A DNA stretch of 64,000 nucleotides from Helicobacteraceae bacterium (lineage in GTDB: Bacteria > Campylobacterota > Campylobacteria > Campylobacterales > Sulfurimonadaceae). Below are positions 63,706 through 64,000 of this stretch, piece after piece. The first letter of the stretch is position 1. Every line of letters begins with the position of its first letter. The notes below the pieces were generated by a model. It saw nothing but the letters and a program-made list of their open reading frames with translations. It did not search any database and had not been told where the DNA came from. The position numbers and the translations under genes are program-made. The stretch covers positions 1 to 64,000 of the forward strand of contig JALWGC010000019.1 of assembly GCA_027038835.1 (NCBI GenBank), given 5' to 3'.

Positions 63706-64000
63706 ATGCATCTTAGCAAAACATCGAAATACGCTATAAAACTTCTTACCTACATGGCAACGCAAGATGCTGAGATGTTCAAGTCAAAAGAGCTTTGCGA
63801 AACACTCGACATCCCTTACAAATACCTAAGCGCCATCATCACCAATCTTTCCAAAGCGGGTATCATCAGTTCTTCCAAAGGGAGAAACGGCGGCATCACA
63901 TTTACAAAAGACTTAAGTGAAGTTACGCTACAAGACATCACCGACATCACCGAAAGCACCGACATCCATCAGTGCATCATGGGGTTTGGCAAGTGTAAAG
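63706..64000 (+). CDS. Rrf2-family transcriptional regulator, N-terminal part
   Basis: The first 98 codons are inside the window and the gene continues past the right edge. The winged HTH is typical: MHLSKTSKYAIKLLTYMA, then KELCETLDIPYKYLSAII and the wing SSKGRNGGI. Cysteines in QCIMGFGKC near residues 89-97 lie where Rrf2 regulators (IscR, NsrR, RsrR types) hold their Fe-S cluster; a third would lie beyond the edge. The signal could be NO, redox state or cluster supply. Confidence 0.85.
   Translation, partial: MHLSKTSKYAIKLLTYMATQDAEMFKSKELCETLDIPYKYLSAIITNLSKAGIISSSKGRNGGITFTKDLSEVTLQDITDITESTDIHQCIMGFGKCK

Noticed and set aside
1-64000. tRNA, rRNA, CRISPR arrays, complete insertion sequences or a replication origin
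   Set aside because: None was recognisable by reading; every gap over 100 bases was inspected by eye, which is less sensitive than a covariance-model search.

Overview
The window reads as chromosomal DNA of a free-living member of the Campylobacterota (formerly Epsilonproteobacteria), probably a nitrate-respiring, chemolithotrophic type related to Sulfurimonas, Sulfuricurvum or Sulfurovum. The reasons are the nap order napA-G-H-B-F-L-D without napC, the short adenylate kinase, the carboxynorspermidine polyamine route, the accD-thiE-rlmH-dksA-dus gene string and the alginate-export-like outer-membrane porin. The genus is an inference. Genes are packed tightly, with many 4 to 35 bp overlaps, including overlaps between convergent genes.

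Left edge (1-0.97 kb): the first codons of a SIR2-like protein (minus strand, running off the edge), a 42 bp imperfect palindrome, and a RelE/ParE-type toxin with a Phd/YefM-type antitoxin under a near-perfect 25 bp operator palindrome. Cobalamin region (0.97-13.6 kb): threonine-phosphate decarboxylase, an APH-fold kinase and a Cys-rich protein, then cbiM, cbiK, cbiA, bluB, cbiC, a 2Fe-2S ferredoxin, cbiD, fused cbiET, cbiF, cbiG, cbiH and cbiL. Together these make most of the early-cobalt corrin pathway plus parts of both loops, but no cbiJ is visible.

Housekeeping and motility (13.6-32.9 kb): aspS, a DUF2853 gene, adk, a lipoprotein, a TauE/SafE transporter, cheX-like/fliN/fliO-like genes, a DUF302 lipoprotein, a seven-gene accD operon ending in a PD-(D/E)XK-like protein of unknown role, glutamate synthase gltBD, and recO. 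Polyamine and signalling (32.9-43.1 kb): carboxynorspermidine dehydrogenase, an HDOD protein and nspC (apparently starting at AUA), then an operon of a very large hybrid histidine kinase, a CheB-CheR fusion and a response-regulator diguanylate cyclase.

Nitrogen region (43.2-61.8 kb): an assimilatory set (siroheme nitrite reductase, NasA-type nitrate reductase, a fused DmsB-DmsC-like quinol module, a NarK transporter and a kinase/phosphatase fusion) lies directly beside a complete periplasmic dissimilatory nap operon and a Crp/Fnr regulator. An identical 18 bp palindromic sequence sits about 65 bp upstream of both nirA and narK. TTGAT-N4-GTCAA boxes sit near -41.5 and -39 of the predicted napA and regulator promoters. 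The glutamate synthase at 26-32 kb would take up the ammonium made by this set.

Right edge (61.9-64 kb): a 263 bp element with 23 bp terminal inverted repeats and several internal hairpins, an outer-membrane porin and the start of an Rrf2-family regulator. No rRNA, tRNA, CRISPR array or complete insertion sequence was seen.
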